Positions 41,584 to 51,054 are shown, numbered from the stretch's first letter. The stretch: DNA of 64,000 bases from Acaryochloris sp. CCMEE 5410 (GCF_000238775.2 NZ_AFEJ02000004.1:56101-120100), one strand, 5' to 3'. Notes: generated by a model not told the origin, from the sequence alone. A program made the numbers and translations.

Positions 41584-41964
41584 ATGCCTAGAAAGAAGAA
41601 ATCAACTCCTAAACCGTTAGTTGGGGATGCGCTGATTGCCAAAGTTAGACAACTTGGACAAGCCACCCGTGGAGAGAAAGCTAAAGCCTGTGGGTACTAC
41701 AAAGTTACTCTTAATGGAATTGAGCGCATTAATGTCATGGCCTTCCTAAATGCAGTATTGGCAGCAGAAGGGATGGACCTGGATGCGAAAGGCGAGAGTA
41801 ACGAGAAACTAAGAGGCCGCAATCCTAGCCATCGAATCAGCGTACAAACTGACGGCAAACTACTGTTGGGGAGTGCCTACACCAAGAAAATGAACCTGCA
41901 ACCAGGAGATGAGTTTGAAATCTCCTTAGGGCGAAAGCATATTCATTTGAGCAAAGTTGCTTGA
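41584..41964 (+). CDS. cyAbrB-type transcriptional regulator
   Basis: A 126-residue protein of the cyanobacterial AbrB family. The N-terminal part (PLVGDALIAKVRQLGQATRG, CGYYKVTLNGIERINVMAFL, NAVLAAEG) is the lineage-specific domain. The C-terminal ~50 residues (RISVQTDGKLLLGSAYTKKM, GDEFEISLGRKHIHLSKV) form the swapped-hairpin AbrB DNA-binding domain. Such proteins regulate carbon/nitrogen balance and other global responses, and are nearly confined to cyanobacteria. An IS5 element is inserted immediately after the stop codon; its target duplication TTGA preserves that stop. Confidence 0.9.
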   Translation: MPRKKKSTPKPLVGDALIAKVRQLGQATRGEKAKACGYYKVTLNGIERINVMAFLNAVLAAEGMDLDAKGESNEKLRGRNPSHRISVQTDGKLLLGSAYTKKMNLQPGDEFEISLGRKHIHLSKVA

Positions 41965-43234
41965 GGGCACTTCGAAAAATAGAACGCCTTAATGAAAAAT
42001 AGAACGCCTTAATATTGAGAATATGACCCAGCCCTGACAGGATAGTTGGCCATGCAATCCAAAGGCTTTGGCAGAATCAAACATCGCCGCGAGCAGCTAG
42101 AAGCACGCAAAGACAACTTAAGTGAGATCAATCGACTCGTAGACTGGGACATCTTCCACAACTGCCTAGAACAACTTCCGCAGCCAAAGCGAAAAAGCAA
42201 AGCAGGTCGCAAACCCATCGATAGACTGTTGCTGTTAAAGCTGTTAATCCTCCAGCAACTGTACAACCTGAGTGATGAGGAATTAGAATATCAAACCCAT
42301 GACAGACTTTCCTTTCGCCGATTTCTAGGTTTGTCTGCCGATGATGAAGTCCCTGATTCAACGACCCTATGGCTGTTTCGCCAGAGCCTAAGTGACGCCG
42401 ATTTAATCGAGACGCTTTTTGAGACCTTTAACGAGTATTTAGCAGGGTGTGGCTATACCGCCAAAGGAGGGCAAATCATGGATGCAACCCTGGTGCCCGT
42501 CCCCATTCAACGCAATACTCGCGAAGAGAACAAACAGATCAAACAAGGCGACATCCCTCCTGAGTGGAAAGATAAGCCTCATAAACAGTCTCATAAAGAC
42601 ACCGACGCTCGATGGACAAAAAAGAATGGCAAAAGCCACTTTGGCTACAAAAACCATATCAACATCGATGCTGAGTATGGGTTTATCCGCCAGCATCAGG
42701 TGACTGACGCATCCGTCCATGACTCTCAGCCATTTTGCGACCTCTTGGATGGAGAGAATGACGCCGATGAGATTTGGGCTGACAGTGCCTATCGCAGCGA
42801 AGCGTTAGAAGCTGGACTCGAAGCCATTGGCTATGTCAGCCAAATTCATGAGCGAGGATATCGCCATCATCCATTAACCGAAGAGCAGAAACAAACAAAT
42901 CGGGGTAAATCGAAGGTGCGCGCTAAGGTTGAACATGTTTTTGGGGCATGGGTGATGAATTTAGGAGGCAAGCAAGTCCGTTGTATTGGCATCAAACGAG
43001 TGCGTGCTCAACTCGGTCTGAAGGATTTGGCCTATAACGTGAGACGCTACGTGTTTTGGCGCAAAAAGGAGCTGACTCTGCAGAATCAGTATGCCTAAAC
43101 AGCCCCAATCAGGCAAGATAGGGAGCTGGTTTGCCCTTAAATGCAGACTTCTGCAAGTTCATTGGGCTGCTCCAAGTTTGATTGAGCTTTTGTAATGTCC
43201 TTGGAAGCATTCAATTCTATTTTTCGAAGTGCCC
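41965..43234 (+). mobile_element. IS5-family insertion sequence after the AbrB gene
   Basis: The inverted repeats GGGCACTTCGAAAAATAGAA (41965-41984) and their complement (43215-43234) are perfect over 20 bases. They are flanked by a 4-base target duplication TTGA. Next to the left end, AAAAATAGAACGCCTTAAT is tandemly repeated. The single transposase is intact, so this appears to be a recent, complete insertion. Confidence 0.92.
42052..43098 (+). CDS. IS5-family transposase
   Basis: A 348-residue transposase. The N-terminal IS5 region (RKPIDRLLLLKLLILQQLYN, then LSDEELEYQTHDRLSFRRFL) is followed by DDE residues: Asp in GGQIMDATLVPVP, Asp in EIWADSAYRSEA and Glu in KVRAKVEHVFGAWV, then the Y-(2)-R-type ending. 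A TTG two codons before the ATG is an alternative start. The frame is intact. Confidence 0.9.
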   Translation: MQSKGFGRIKHRREQLEARKDNLSEINRLVDWDIFHNCLEQLPQPKRKSKAGRKPIDRLLLLKLLILQQLYNLSDEELEYQTHDRLSFRRFLGLSADDEVPDSTTLWLFRQSLSDADLIETLFETFNEYLAGCGYTAKGGQIMDATLVPVPIQRNTREENKQIKQGDIPPEWKDKPHKQSHKDTDARWTKKNGKSHFGYKNHINIDAEYGFIRQHQVTDASVHDSQPFCDLLDGENDADEIWADSAYRSEALEAGLEAIGYVSQIHERGYRHHPLTEEQKQTNRGKSKVRAKVEHVFGAWVMNLGGKQVRCIGIKRVRAQLGLKDLAYNVRRYVFWRKKELTLQNQYA

Positions 43235-43256
43235 TTGAGTTATTAAACCTAAGACA

Positions 43257-43293
43257 TAAAAACTCCCCTGGAAGATTCAACTTCAGGGGAGTT
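43257..43293 (-). terminator. Rho-independent terminator of the coiled-coil gene
   Basis: On the minus strand AACTCCCCTG pairs with CAGGGGAGTT and is followed by a T-run (A's at 43257-43262). It lies 37 bases beyond the stop of the gene at 43330. Confidence 0.75.
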
Positions 43294-43329
43294 GTCAGAT
43301 TCTTATGAAAGCCCCAGTTTAATAGTTGT

Positions 43330-43923
43330 CTAAGCAACGAAGGGTAAGATGTTTGGAACTTTTAGACTGCTGCTATCCTTTAAGATTTCCATTGAGATGA
43401 ATAAGCTTTCGTCCTCATCCTGATAAGCCTCTATGAGTTGCTGCTCGTTTTCGCTCAGGTCAGGATCGCTGTTGAGGGCTATCTCTTGTAAGGTTTCTTC
43501 TACCAGTGCCATCTGCTGTTCAGCCTCTGCTAGAACAGCTTGAGGTCTAGACTGTAGCAAGGATTCAAAATCGGCCAAGGCATCATACTTGGTTTGAAAC
43601 TCTTCTAGGGCAGCTTGGAGGTTAGTTTTCTCATCGGTAAGCATATTGATTATTATCGACTGTTCTACCTCCTTTGCTTTTAGGGTGCGCTGGTCTTCCT
43701 CTAGGTGTTGCTGTTGATCTGTGAGAGTTTGAATGGTTTGTTCGAGTTTGGTGTTGTCTTGCTGAAGCTGATGGGTTAAGGATTGATAGTTTTTGATAGC
43801 TTTAATGGCGGGTAGCAGTTTTTGCTTAAGGCCCATGTGGGCCACGTCGAGCTGATGAAATTCGTCAGAGAGTTTGATATAGGAACTGGCAAGGCTGTTA
43901 TAGCGTTCGGAGGTAGATTTCAT
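43330..43923 (-). CDS. Coiled-coil protein
   Basis: A 197-residue protein. Residues ~25-130 are a heptad-patterned coiled coil rich in Gln/Leu/Glu (LTHQLQQDNTKLEQTIQTLT). The C-terminal ~55 residues are acidic (LNSDPDLSENEQQLIEAYQD). It lacks the landmark segments of the coiled-coil pair at 26.5-28.6 kb, so it is not an evident paralogue. A good terminator follows. Function unknown; it stands alone between an IS5 and an IS21 element. Confidence 0.6.
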   Translation of the reverse strand: MKSTSERYNSLASSYIKLSDEFHQLDVAHMGLKQKLLPAIKAIKNYQSLTHQLQQDNTKLEQTIQTLTDQQQHLEEDQRTLKAKEVEQSIIINMLTDEKTNLQAALEEFQTKYDALADFESLLQSRPQAVLAEAEQQMALVEETLQEIALNSDPDLSENEQQLIEAYQDEDESLFISMEILKDSSSLKVPNILPFVA

Positions 43924-44333
43924 GGGAGTTTATAAAAGAGTGATTCATTCTTTTTATTATGGTGATTTTCATCATTTTTTTTGTTTTGGGGAATACGTTT
44001 GATAGCAATTAAAACCATGAATTCTCCCACAGCAAGCTCAGCAAACGGCAGACCTGGGAGAACTTGCTGGAGATTTGGGATGCAGCGTTAAGCGGGACAG
44101 TTTGAGAGATAGATTTTATAAAAGTCAAGGAAAAACCCTGTGCCGGAGCGCAAGGTATCAGATGTCAACCCCATAGGCGATGTCGCGACAACCACAAGGC
44201 GGATCAACCCCCAAATTTGAACCGTATTATTTGGCGTACACTCCCTTTGCGTTAGCTCTTTTTCAGACCTCATACGATACCTTCAGAACAAAACGACAAC
44301 CAGTGATCGAAATGACAACCAGTGATCGCTCGA

Positions 44334-45152
44334 TTATTTGGACTGGGATTTTTGAGGTGGAGACTGAGTTTGAGCCGTTCTCTGAGTCGCTGATTTGCGC
44401 CGATAACTATCGGCTTGAATTTCGATAATCAAGCCATGATGAATTAAGCGATCAATGGCAGCCACCGCCATCATCGAATCAGTGAAAATGTCATCCCATT
44501 GGCTGAAGGGTTGATTCGCTGTAATCAACAAACTTTTTCGTTCATAGCGATGCGCAATTAATTCAAACAGAACGGACGTTTCCGCTTCTGACTTTTTGCA
44601 ATAGCCCAAGTCATCCAAGACCAACAGATCATAGCGGTCCAGTTTTTTGAGCATTGGATGCAGCTGCAGTTGGAGCTTAGCCTGTTGCAATTGTTGAACC
44701 AAGGCGTTGGCTGCAAAGAACTTCACTCGTTTACCGAATTCCAGCATCTTTTGGGAGACCCCGGTGGCCAAATGTGTTTTTCCGACTCCTGAGGGCCCTA
44801 GAAGGAGGCAGTTCTCGGCGCGCTCCAACCAACCCGGATCTGCGGCTAATTGCATTAAGGGAGCTGGATTGAGCTGGGGACAATGACTAAAGTCAAAGTT
44901 GGTAAAACTTTTTGCGTTTGGGAGCCTGGCTTCGGTGAGGGCACGTTTTAGACGAGCTTGTTCTCTTCTTTGGGCCTCCGTTTCGCACAAGGCCAGTAAG
45001 AATTCCGCATAGGACCAGTTTTCCTGCATAGCTTGGGATTCGATAGATTCCCAATGGGTCAACATGTGGGAGAGCCTGAGCTTTTTTAGATAGAGGCTCA
45101 GGTGCTGGTAGGGGCTCAGCGGGGACTGAGCAGGAGGGGAGGAGTTTGTCAT
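44334..45152 (-). CDS. istB: IS21 helper ATPase IstB
   Basis: A 272-residue AAA+ ATPase from the ATG at 45152. Walker A is LLLGPSGVGKTHLATG and Walker B is LLVLDDLGYCKKSEAE; the C-terminal ITANQPFSQWDDIFTDSMMA followed by AIDRLIHHG is typical IstB wording. It selects target DNA and stimulates IstA. The gene overlaps the end of istA by about 260 bases in another frame. Confidence 0.92.
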   Translation of the reverse strand: MTNSSPPAQSPLSPYQHLSLYLKKLRLSHMLTHWESIESQAMQENWSYAEFLLALCETEAQRREQARLKRALTEARLPNAKSFTNFDFSHCPQLNPAPLMQLAADPGWLERAENCLLLGPSGVGKTHLATGVSQKMLEFGKRVKFFAANALVQQLQQAKLQLQLHPMLKKLDRYDLLVLDDLGYCKKSEAETSVLFELIAHRYERKSLLITANQPFSQWDDIFTDSMMAVAAIDRLIHHGLIIEIQADSYRRKSATQRTAQTQSPPQKSQSK

Positions 45153-46629
45153 AAAGTTCAAGTGAATGTTGTTCAATGCTGAGGTCAGGAACCTGCTTCA
45201 TCTGAGGCGGCTCAAACTGTTTTTTCAGGCGATTGAGGGTAAGGCTGGATGAGCGAAGCTGCTGCTGTAAGTACACTGCTACGGCCTGTTCTTTATCTTG
45301 AACCGCAGAAATATACAGGGCTTCCACGATGATCTTGGCAGCCTGCTCCAGGTCAAATTGGGCTTTGAGCTGTTCCCAGATTTGGCGGTATTCAGGATTG
45401 GGAAGTAGGTCTGATTGCCAGGTGCAATAGATAAAAGCACGAGGTTTCAATCGCATTGAACCAATAACATGGCGATAGTTGATGCAACGGTCGCGACGTT
45501 TGCCTTTGCCACTGACACGCTTCCTCGGCAATTCCACGACTGGATGTCGCTCCAGATAGCCGACAATCCGGTCGTGGTATAGATGCAGTTCCAATTGACG
45601 ACCAATCAGTCGAGAAGGGACGGTGTATAGAATGCAACGAACATCAATGGTGCTGCGTTTGCTGACTTTAGCGGTAAGCACTTCATAGTCAGGGGTTCGA
45701 TATTTGGGCAGTGGTTGCAGATGGTCTTTCTCTTGCTCATACTTGGTTTGGCACTGCTGATTCAACTTGGCGACCTGTGCATCAATTAAGGCTTGATACT
45801 CAGCAACACTCGTAAAATCTGCACTGCCGCGCAGATAGATCGCCTGCTTAATTCGGTTCTTCAGATGGCCATGGGGAGACTCGATTGAGCCGTTCTCATG
45901 GGCTATACCTTTGTTGTTACGAGTGGGTTCTAGCCGATAGTGGTCACACAGTTCGTCGTACAAACGCGTGAGGTTTTTGGACCGGCGGCCGCCCATGTTG
46001 CGATAGGCTGCACTCAAACTATCGGTACGATGCTGTGTGGGAACACCTCCACAGGCGGCAAAGGCATTTTGCAATCCTTCTGAGAGGGCGACAAAGCTTT
46101 CGCCTCCTTCGATGATCTGGGCATATCGCCAGCCACTATATCCCAGACGGTAATGGTATATCAGGTGCTCAAAGGGTTTGCCGGCAATGGTAATCGTGAT
46201 GCCTTTGAGTTCTGTAAAATCGGAGAACCCTTGTACCCCTGGCTCATGACGTAATTCAAACATCACTTCGGGACTTGGACCATGCAAGGCTTTCCACGTT
46301 CTCACCCGACGTTGTAGGGTCCGCAGGACTTGGGGATACTGGCCTGGATACTTATCCTGCAGGTACTCATACAGGGTCATGGGTTTGAGGCGTGGGTCTC
46401 GACGCAGCATTGGTTCTAGCTCGTCTTCCCACACATCAGCTAAGGGGTCGGGAACGGTGCGTTGGTCCTGAAGGCGGCCGCGATTAGGTTGATGGGTGCC
46501 GGCCTCAATTCGTTGTCCGGTTCTTGTAGATATTTCGGCAATGTAAGCTGCATCAGCTTGTTTCAAGCCGAGGTCTCTTCCGTTCATATAAACACGAGTA
46601 TGATAGGAATCAATTCTTTTGTTAGGCAC
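44893..46629 (-). CDS. istA: IS21 transposase IstA
   Basis: A 578-residue IstA. The N-terminal HTH (LGLKQADAAYIAEISTRTGQ) and the rve/DDE core are present: VQGFSDFTELKGITI (first Asp), PTQHRTDSLSAAY (second Asp) and GIAHENGSIESPHGHLKNRI (Glu). A C-terminal beta region (VRCILYTVPSRLIGRQLELH) follows. The frame runs ~95 codons past the usual IstA end, inside istB; this tail is likely fortuitous or a result of a lost stop. The start appears to be GTG at 46629, with an ATG at 46587 as an alternative. Confidence 0.88.
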   Translation of the reverse strand: MPNKRIDSYHTRVYMNGRDLGLKQADAAYIAEISTRTGQRIEAGTHQPNRGRLQDQRTVPDPLADVWEDELEPMLRRDPRLKPMTLYEYLQDKYPGQYPQVLRTLQRRVRTWKALHGPSPEVMFELRHEPGVQGFSDFTELKGITITIAGKPFEHLIYHYRLGYSGWRYAQIIEGGESFVALSEGLQNAFAACGGVPTQHRTDSLSAAYRNMGGRRSKNLTRLYDELCDHYRLEPTRNNKGIAHENGSIESPHGHLKNRIKQAIYLRGSADFTSVAEYQALIDAQVAKLNQQCQTKYEQEKDHLQPLPKYRTPDYEVLTAKVSKRSTIDVRCILYTVPSRLIGRQLELHLYHDRIVGYLERHPVVELPRKRVSGKGKRRDRCINYRHVIGSMRLKPRAFIYCTWQSDLLPNPEYRQIWEQLKAQFDLEQAAKIIVEALYISAVQDKEQAVAVYLQQQLRSSSLTLNRLKKQFEPPQMKQVPDLSIEQHSLELYDKLLPSCSVPAEPLPAPEPLSKKAQALPHVDPLGIYRIPSYAGKLVLCGILTGLVRNGGPKKRTSSSKTCPHRSQAPKRKKFYQL

Positions 46630-46868
46630 TTGTACAGCCCTCTATTGATTAGGGATGTAAAAAGTGTCTTTTTTCTTGAGATTGAATTCTAGAAACGCGA
46701 TCTCACACATCATTTCTAGGGAATTGAGATCTAGTTTTATCCTTCTCAGGGGATGCCTGGTTTCTTCATAGCTATAGCCGACGTGACATCGTCATTGATC
46801 CGTCAGCTCGATTGTCGTCTAATAGCAAGGTCAAGTATCGTACCTTGATGAACTAAACCAAGGGAACG

Positions 46869-48473
46869 ATGACTCTCAATATAAAGGAACGCTGCCAAAA
46901 AGTCTTTCAATGTATTCATGAGAAAACCCAGCAGAGTATTCGCACTATCGCCTCGGCTACAGGAATTCCAAAAAGCAGTGTCGGTCGGCACTTGCAGTCA
47001 ATCAAAAGGCGCTCTCAGTATCCTGAATCCTACTTTTGGGAAACAGAAGCAGGAAGAGAATGGTTGAGTCGCTTGGTGTTTGCAGTGATTTACGAGTTTG
47101 GCATCAAGGGGGGAATTGGCTCGGACAGCCTGTCATCATTTTTCCATCGACTGCGATTAAAAGAGCAGTTTGGCTATTCTGCGAGTGCCCTACGCACCCT
47201 TGAAGTGCGCCTGAAAGAAGTGATTCTCACCTATGAACAAGTGCAAATGGAATCATGCCAGGGGTCGCAACAGATTGGGATCTGTGTTGGCGCAGATGAA
47301 ACCTTCTACAACCTACCGATATTAGTTGCTATCGAGTTAGCCAGTGGATTTATCTTCAGCGAAGCAGTCTGTGAGAACCGCACCTATGCCACATGGTGGC
47401 AGCAGGTCAGCAAGTGGTTTAATCCTCAACAATGGGACTGTCGATCTTTGGTGAGTGATGAAGCCAAAGCCATAGTCAAGCTGGCCTTAACAGGATTGGG
47501 GTGTCCGAGTCTGCCTGATGTCTTCCACCTCCTGTATGCCCTGAGCAAATCCATGGGCGCTGCGATTGCCCGCCAGCGGGTGCAATTGCAAAAACAGCAG
47601 CACGCCTTACAACAGAAGCTGAAGACGACTTCAAAGACTGCGGAAGTCCCCGCAGTAGAAGCCCAAATCACAGCCTTGCAAGCTCAGCAGCAACAACTTG
47701 AAACGGAGCATCAAGATTATCAGCAAAGCTTACACCAGCTCTCCCAAGCGATTCATCCGTTTCACATCGAGACCTGCAAACCTCAGTTGGGACTAGAGTT
47801 GCCTGCGGCACTCAAAGCTCCCCTGGCAACGTTGGAGCGTCTGAGTCAAAGTCATGCTCCCCAGAAGAGTCAAGATGCCCTTGAGCGCTGGCACAAACAG
47901 ATTCCAGCCCTCTCGGGGACACTCCATTCTTGGTGGCAGTGGACACTCCAATCCCTCCAAGCTCAAACTCAAGATACAGATACTCAAAATTGGGTGCTTA
48001 TGGTTTTACTGCCATGGGTCTATTGGCATCAGCAAACGCAAAAGACCCGGCAACCTCAACTCAAACAGGATTATCTCCAAGCCTCTCAAAAGGCTGAGGC
48101 TGTCGTGCTAGCTCATCCGTTTACCCTATCTTTGAGCCAATCACAGCAACACACGTGGGTGGATTGGGCCATCTGGATCTGTGCTAAGTTTCAGCGCACC
48201 TCCTCGGCGGTGGAGGGCCGTAATGGCTATTTGTCCAGACTTCATCATGCCAATCGCGGGTTTACCGAACAATCCTTACAGGTGTTGAAGACTATCCATA
48301 ATTTTGACCTCAAACGCGATGATGGAACCACTGCTGCACAACGCCTATTCGATCAACAATTTCCTGACTTGTTTGAGTGGGTTGTTCAGAATATGGGTGA
48401 CTTGCCCAGGTCAAGACGCACATTCAAACCCAAATTGTCCAGAAAGCCCTCTATACAAATTGTCCCGGCTTAA
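46869..48473 (+). CDS. DUF6399-type putative DDE transposase
   Basis: A 534-residue protein. The N-terminus has an HTH (SIRTIASATGIPKSSVGRHL). The core has acidic residues in ICVGADETFYNLPILVAIEL and RSLVSDEAKAIVKLALTGLG, then a coiled-coil insertion (~residues 230-310). The conserved TSSAVEGRNGYLSRLHHANR towards the end would supply the final Glu; this SxVEGRNGxLS motif marks DUF6399 proteins. The layout is that of a DDE transposase with an insertion domain, but no terminal repeats were identified, so mobility is unproven. Confidence 0.6.
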   Translation: MTLNIKERCQKVFQCIHEKTQQSIRTIASATGIPKSSVGRHLQSIKRRSQYPESYFWETEAGREWLSRLVFAVIYEFGIKGGIGSDSLSSFFHRLRLKEQFGYSASALRTLEVRLKEVILTYEQVQMESCQGSQQIGICVGADETFYNLPILVAIELASGFIFSEAVCENRTYATWWQQVSKWFNPQQWDCRSLVSDEAKAIVKLALTGLGCPSLPDVFHLLYALSKSMGAAIARQRVQLQKQQHALQQKLKTTSKTAEVPAVEAQITALQAQQQQLETEHQDYQQSLHQLSQAIHPFHIETCKPQLGLELPAALKAPLATLERLSQSHAPQKSQDALERWHKQIPALSGTLHSWWQWTLQSLQAQTQDTDTQNWVLMVLLPWVYWHQQTQKTRQPQLKQDYLQASQKAEAVVLAHPFTLSLSQSQQHTWVDWAIWICAKFQRTSSAVEGRNGYLSRLHHANRGFTEQSLQVLKTIHNFDLKRDDGTTAAQRLFDQQFPDLFEWVVQNMGDLPRSRRTFKPKLSRKPSIQIVPA

Positions 48474-48594
48474 GTTGGTACCCGGAGATTTCGCCTTGTA
48501 AACTACACTCACCTAAGATTTATTTTTTAAGGAGACAAAATTAGGGTTTGTTAGGTTAGACTCTGACTCACCTTTCCCCACTCAGGTCCTCACC

Positions 48595-48825
48595 ATGTCT
48601 GATTGCATTCTTTGCTCAGGCGACCTTTTGCTGCACATTCATAAAAACCAATTGTATTGGTATTGTGATCGCTGCCGTGAACAGCTCCCCTTTGATCTAC
48701 CCCCTCGCTATCACCATTACACCGTAAAGCATCAGAACTCTAAACGTTATCGATGTTCTCCTAAAAAGTTGCAGCGTATAAAGGCCAATCTTATTGGTAA
48801 AAGTTCACCAGCATTGAAACAGTAG
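48595..48825 (+). CDS. Small zinc-ribbon protein
   Basis: A 76-residue protein with two CxxC pairs (CILCSGDLLLHIHK and YWYCDRCREQLPFDLP), an arrangement for one structural zinc. A basic C-terminal tail follows (HQNSKRYRCSPKKLQRIKAN). It resembles small single-zinc-ribbon proteins of cyanobacteria with unknown role. The gene is placed between the DUF6399 gene and a region of element remnants. Confidence 0.6.
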   Translation: MSDCILCSGDLLLHIHKNQLYWYCDRCREQLPFDLPPRYHHYTVKHQNSKRYRCSPKKLQRIKANLIGKSSPALKQ

Positions 48826-49050
48826 CACTGAGAGCTGCGAAGCTGACCAGAAGGGGCTGGTGCTGGATCAAAGTTTGGCCTGAGATGATGCGAAAGTGGG
48901 CATCCCCGAAACGAGCAAGACGATAGCGCACCTCAGATCGGCAAGGTCGCTCTCGCAAAGCCGTGCCTTTGCTCCGCTCCCTGCCTTTATTTGGGGATGC
49001 TGCATTATCGGAGTTTTGCGGGATGGCTGCGAGTTCTGGGGATGGTATCA

Positions 49051-49422
49051 GGGGTTTTTTGCACATCCCCTCGGAAAGGTATATTCCAACTTCAAATCCT
49101 TTCATCTCGTTTCAGAATATATTTTTATCGTCTTGATAAAAACTCCGACACAGTACTCTCAAGGGCTTATATAACAGGCGTTTCAATGTCTCATAATTTC
49201 TTAGACCAATTGAGAAGCTAATAATGAGACATGAATTGAGACATACCCAATGTACTGTCTCGAAATCTATACTTTTTGAGATGATCTTTCAGCGCTCACA
49301 CTAATTTTCCAAAAATGGCTAAAACTCTTACGATAAAAGACTCATAGCCATAGTTTACTAGGTTATACCTACACTTCAAAAGCCTGGAATATACCTTTCC
49401 GAGGGGATGTGCAAAAAACCCC
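49051..49422. mobile_element. MITE-like element with perfect 38-base inverted repeats
   Basis: GGGGTTTTTTGCACATCCCC and the 18 bases after it (49051-49088) are exactly mirrored at 49385-49422. The ~370-base element has no coding capacity. Its interior contains ATGTCTCAT/ATGAGACAT repeats around 49183-49245. It occupies most of the gap 48826-49600; the rest (48826-49050) has only unsupported short frames. Confidence 0.8.
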
Positions 49423-49600
49423 AAGGAGGGGAGTAGACGGCACTTGACGCATAATTCCTTTGAGAATGTTGTTATATGACACTTGGCACATAATATCTTC
49501 AAATAGAAAAGTTATACGTCAGACTGTCGTATAACAAAAGTTAGCCTCACTCCATTCGAGAGATTCTTTCTGAAAGTGTAGCTGCGATGAATATCGCTTC

Positions 49601-50284
49601 ATGAAGCAACCCAAGATTGGTGGGCTAACACCTGAACAACTGGAACTGATTACACTTCACCAGCATGAGTGGAAGAATTTTGTGCTTTCAACCGAGAGGA
49701 TTGAACGGCGAAAAGCAACTGAAGCTATGCAATCTGCGTATAGTTTGATTGGGGAAGAGAAACCTGAATTTGTTTTTTGTGACAGTCCTGATATGGCTTT
49801 TAGGATTGTTGATACTAGCCAACCTTATCTGGGAAGGAGGATAGAAAAAAAAATTAGGAAGCCTTTGCGAGGGCAGGTAGAGAGCCAACTAAGCTGGGAT
49901 TTGATTCAAGATTTGTCTTCACGCTTGCTACCTGAACGTATTGTTCTGGAGGGACAGTTAAAACGTCTTGTCGACGAGAAATTACAGTTTAGAAAGTTTA
50001 TTCCAGCAACCCATTGGTTAGACATAGCGATTTTATTAGATGTCGGTGCATCGGTTTTAGATTGCAGCTTTGATCAACATAAAGGAGATGTTATTCAAGC
50101 AATACTGAAGCATTGTGGTTGGGTTTTACCTTATGAAAACATCTGCATGATCTGCGACCGACCTACAAAAATTCTTTCTGACTTGTTTGATGATGGAGAG
50201 TATTTACATGCTGAAGGCGAGCCAGCTATTCAATTTGCAGATGGGTTTTCTATATGGGTTCACCACGGAGAAGCAATAGACTAA
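49601..50284 (+). CDS. DUF6745-like protein, possibly 3'-shortened
   Basis: A 227-residue protein matching the start of DUF6745 proteins in layout: LTPEQLELITLHQHEWKNFV, then LSTERIERRKATEAMQSAYS and EEKPEFVFCDSPDMAFRI. It closes on EGEPAIQFADGFSIWVHHGE, a motif that normally lies mid-protein and is followed by more residues in longer members. It therefore may be truncated. Function of the family is unknown; such genes are often found in clusters with leucine-rich-repeat or effector-like proteins. Confidence 0.55.
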   Translation: MKQPKIGGLTPEQLELITLHQHEWKNFVLSTERIERRKATEAMQSAYSLIGEEKPEFVFCDSPDMAFRIVDTSQPYLGRRIEKKIRKPLRGQVESQLSWDLIQDLSSRLLPERIVLEGQLKRLVDEKLQFRKFIPATHWLDIAILLDVGASVLDCSFDQHKGDVIQAILKHCGWVLPYENICMICDRPTKILSDLFDDGEYLHAEGEPAIQFADGFSIWVHHGEAID

Positions 50285-50625
50285 CTCACTACTGTGCAGG
50301 ACATTCTACAAAGACTTCTATAGCTTTCTTTTTTCTCTCTGCTCACACCAGGGACTCGGACCGTTAGATGCTCTCAACAACAAAGTTCAGTTGTGGTAGG
50401 AAGTGCGAACAACATTGGATAATTGTCGTGGCCGGTCAAGTAGTTGACATTACACAAATGAGCGAGTCTTTGGCATAATCTTTGCAGATATTGAATTCGG
50501 ATTATTGTCCGAATTGGGCAAAAATGACGCTGAAAGCCTTGCTATGACTGAATCATTGGAATTCCAGTCTTTAAAGAAGCCGAAACTCTGGGTCTGCACA
50601 AAAAAAGGGGCTAGGCCCCATGCGT

Positions 50626-50913
50626 TCAGACTGCTTCCAACTGATATTCTTTCCAGTACGCTATCGTCCCGTTTACAGTTTGCAATCTATACCAATTCTC
50701 AAACGACTTATTCATACCACTGTCAACTTGAGCGTAATACCCCTCAATTACTCTGTAGCATCGACCAGGGCAACCCTTGAGGGTCACCACATCTTTAGGC
50801 GCGAATGCAAAATCCTTCTTGTCGTCAGACGTTTCTGGGAAATGCTTCAGCCAAATCTCTTTAGGGATTCCAGTTCCAGCAGAACCCAAGGACTTACTTT
50901 GGAAAGTACTCAT
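50626..50913 (-). CDS. Small hypothetical protein
   Basis: A 95-residue protein from the ATG at 50913 (a start five codons earlier is also possible). It contains FAFAPKDVVTLKGCPGRCYR, VIEGYYAQ and a Trp-rich end (NWYRLQTVNGTIAYWKEYQL). The layout hints at a small beta-barrel of the kind seen in short PxDVVxLKxGxP proteins. The gap 50285-50625 upstream of its 3' end shows no gene. Function unknown. Confidence 0.45.
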   Translation of the reverse strand: MSTFQSKSLGSAGTGIPKEIWLKHFPETSDDKKDFAFAPKDVVTLKGCPGRCYRVIEGYYAQVDSGMNKSFENWYRLQTVNGTIAYWKEYQLEAV

Positions 50914-50980
50914 GATCTTCAGCCTCAATGCACAACGGCATTGACAGACTGCTGTCCCTGCTAGCTATGAGGTTTCCGCC

Positions 50981-51054
50981 TTGTCAATAGTGGCGGTTGG
51001 CAATGAGGTTTAAGTTACTCAAACGAAGTCCGCCACTTGCGAAGCTATTGACAA
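50981..51054. repeat. Inverted repeat near the integrase remnant
   Basis: TTGTCAATAG followed by TGGCGG (50981-50996) is mirrored by CCGCCA (51030-51035) and CTATTGACAA (51045-51054), with a 9-base bulge in the right arm. It may be a recombination or transcription site left from the adjacent mobile DNA. Confidence 0.4.

Larger units (their letters stand above)
44181..46787 (-). mobile_element. IS21-family insertion sequence
   Basis: Ends read TGTCGCGACAACC (left, 44181) and, complemented from the right, TGTCACGTCGG (46787), the TGT-type termini of IS21. GACAACCA repeats inside the left end (about 44186, 44293 and 44312) look like the multiple transposase sites of this family. It carries istA and istB. 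No target duplication is clear. Confidence 0.75.

Noticed and set aside
44180..44428. 82-residue plus-strand frame at the left end of the IS21 element
   Set aside because: It consists of IS21 terminal repeats and the antisense of istB.
48791..49105. 104-residue minus-strand frame after the zinc-ribbon gene
   Set aside because: It spans the boundary of the MITE at 49051 and is a chimera of unrelated pieces.
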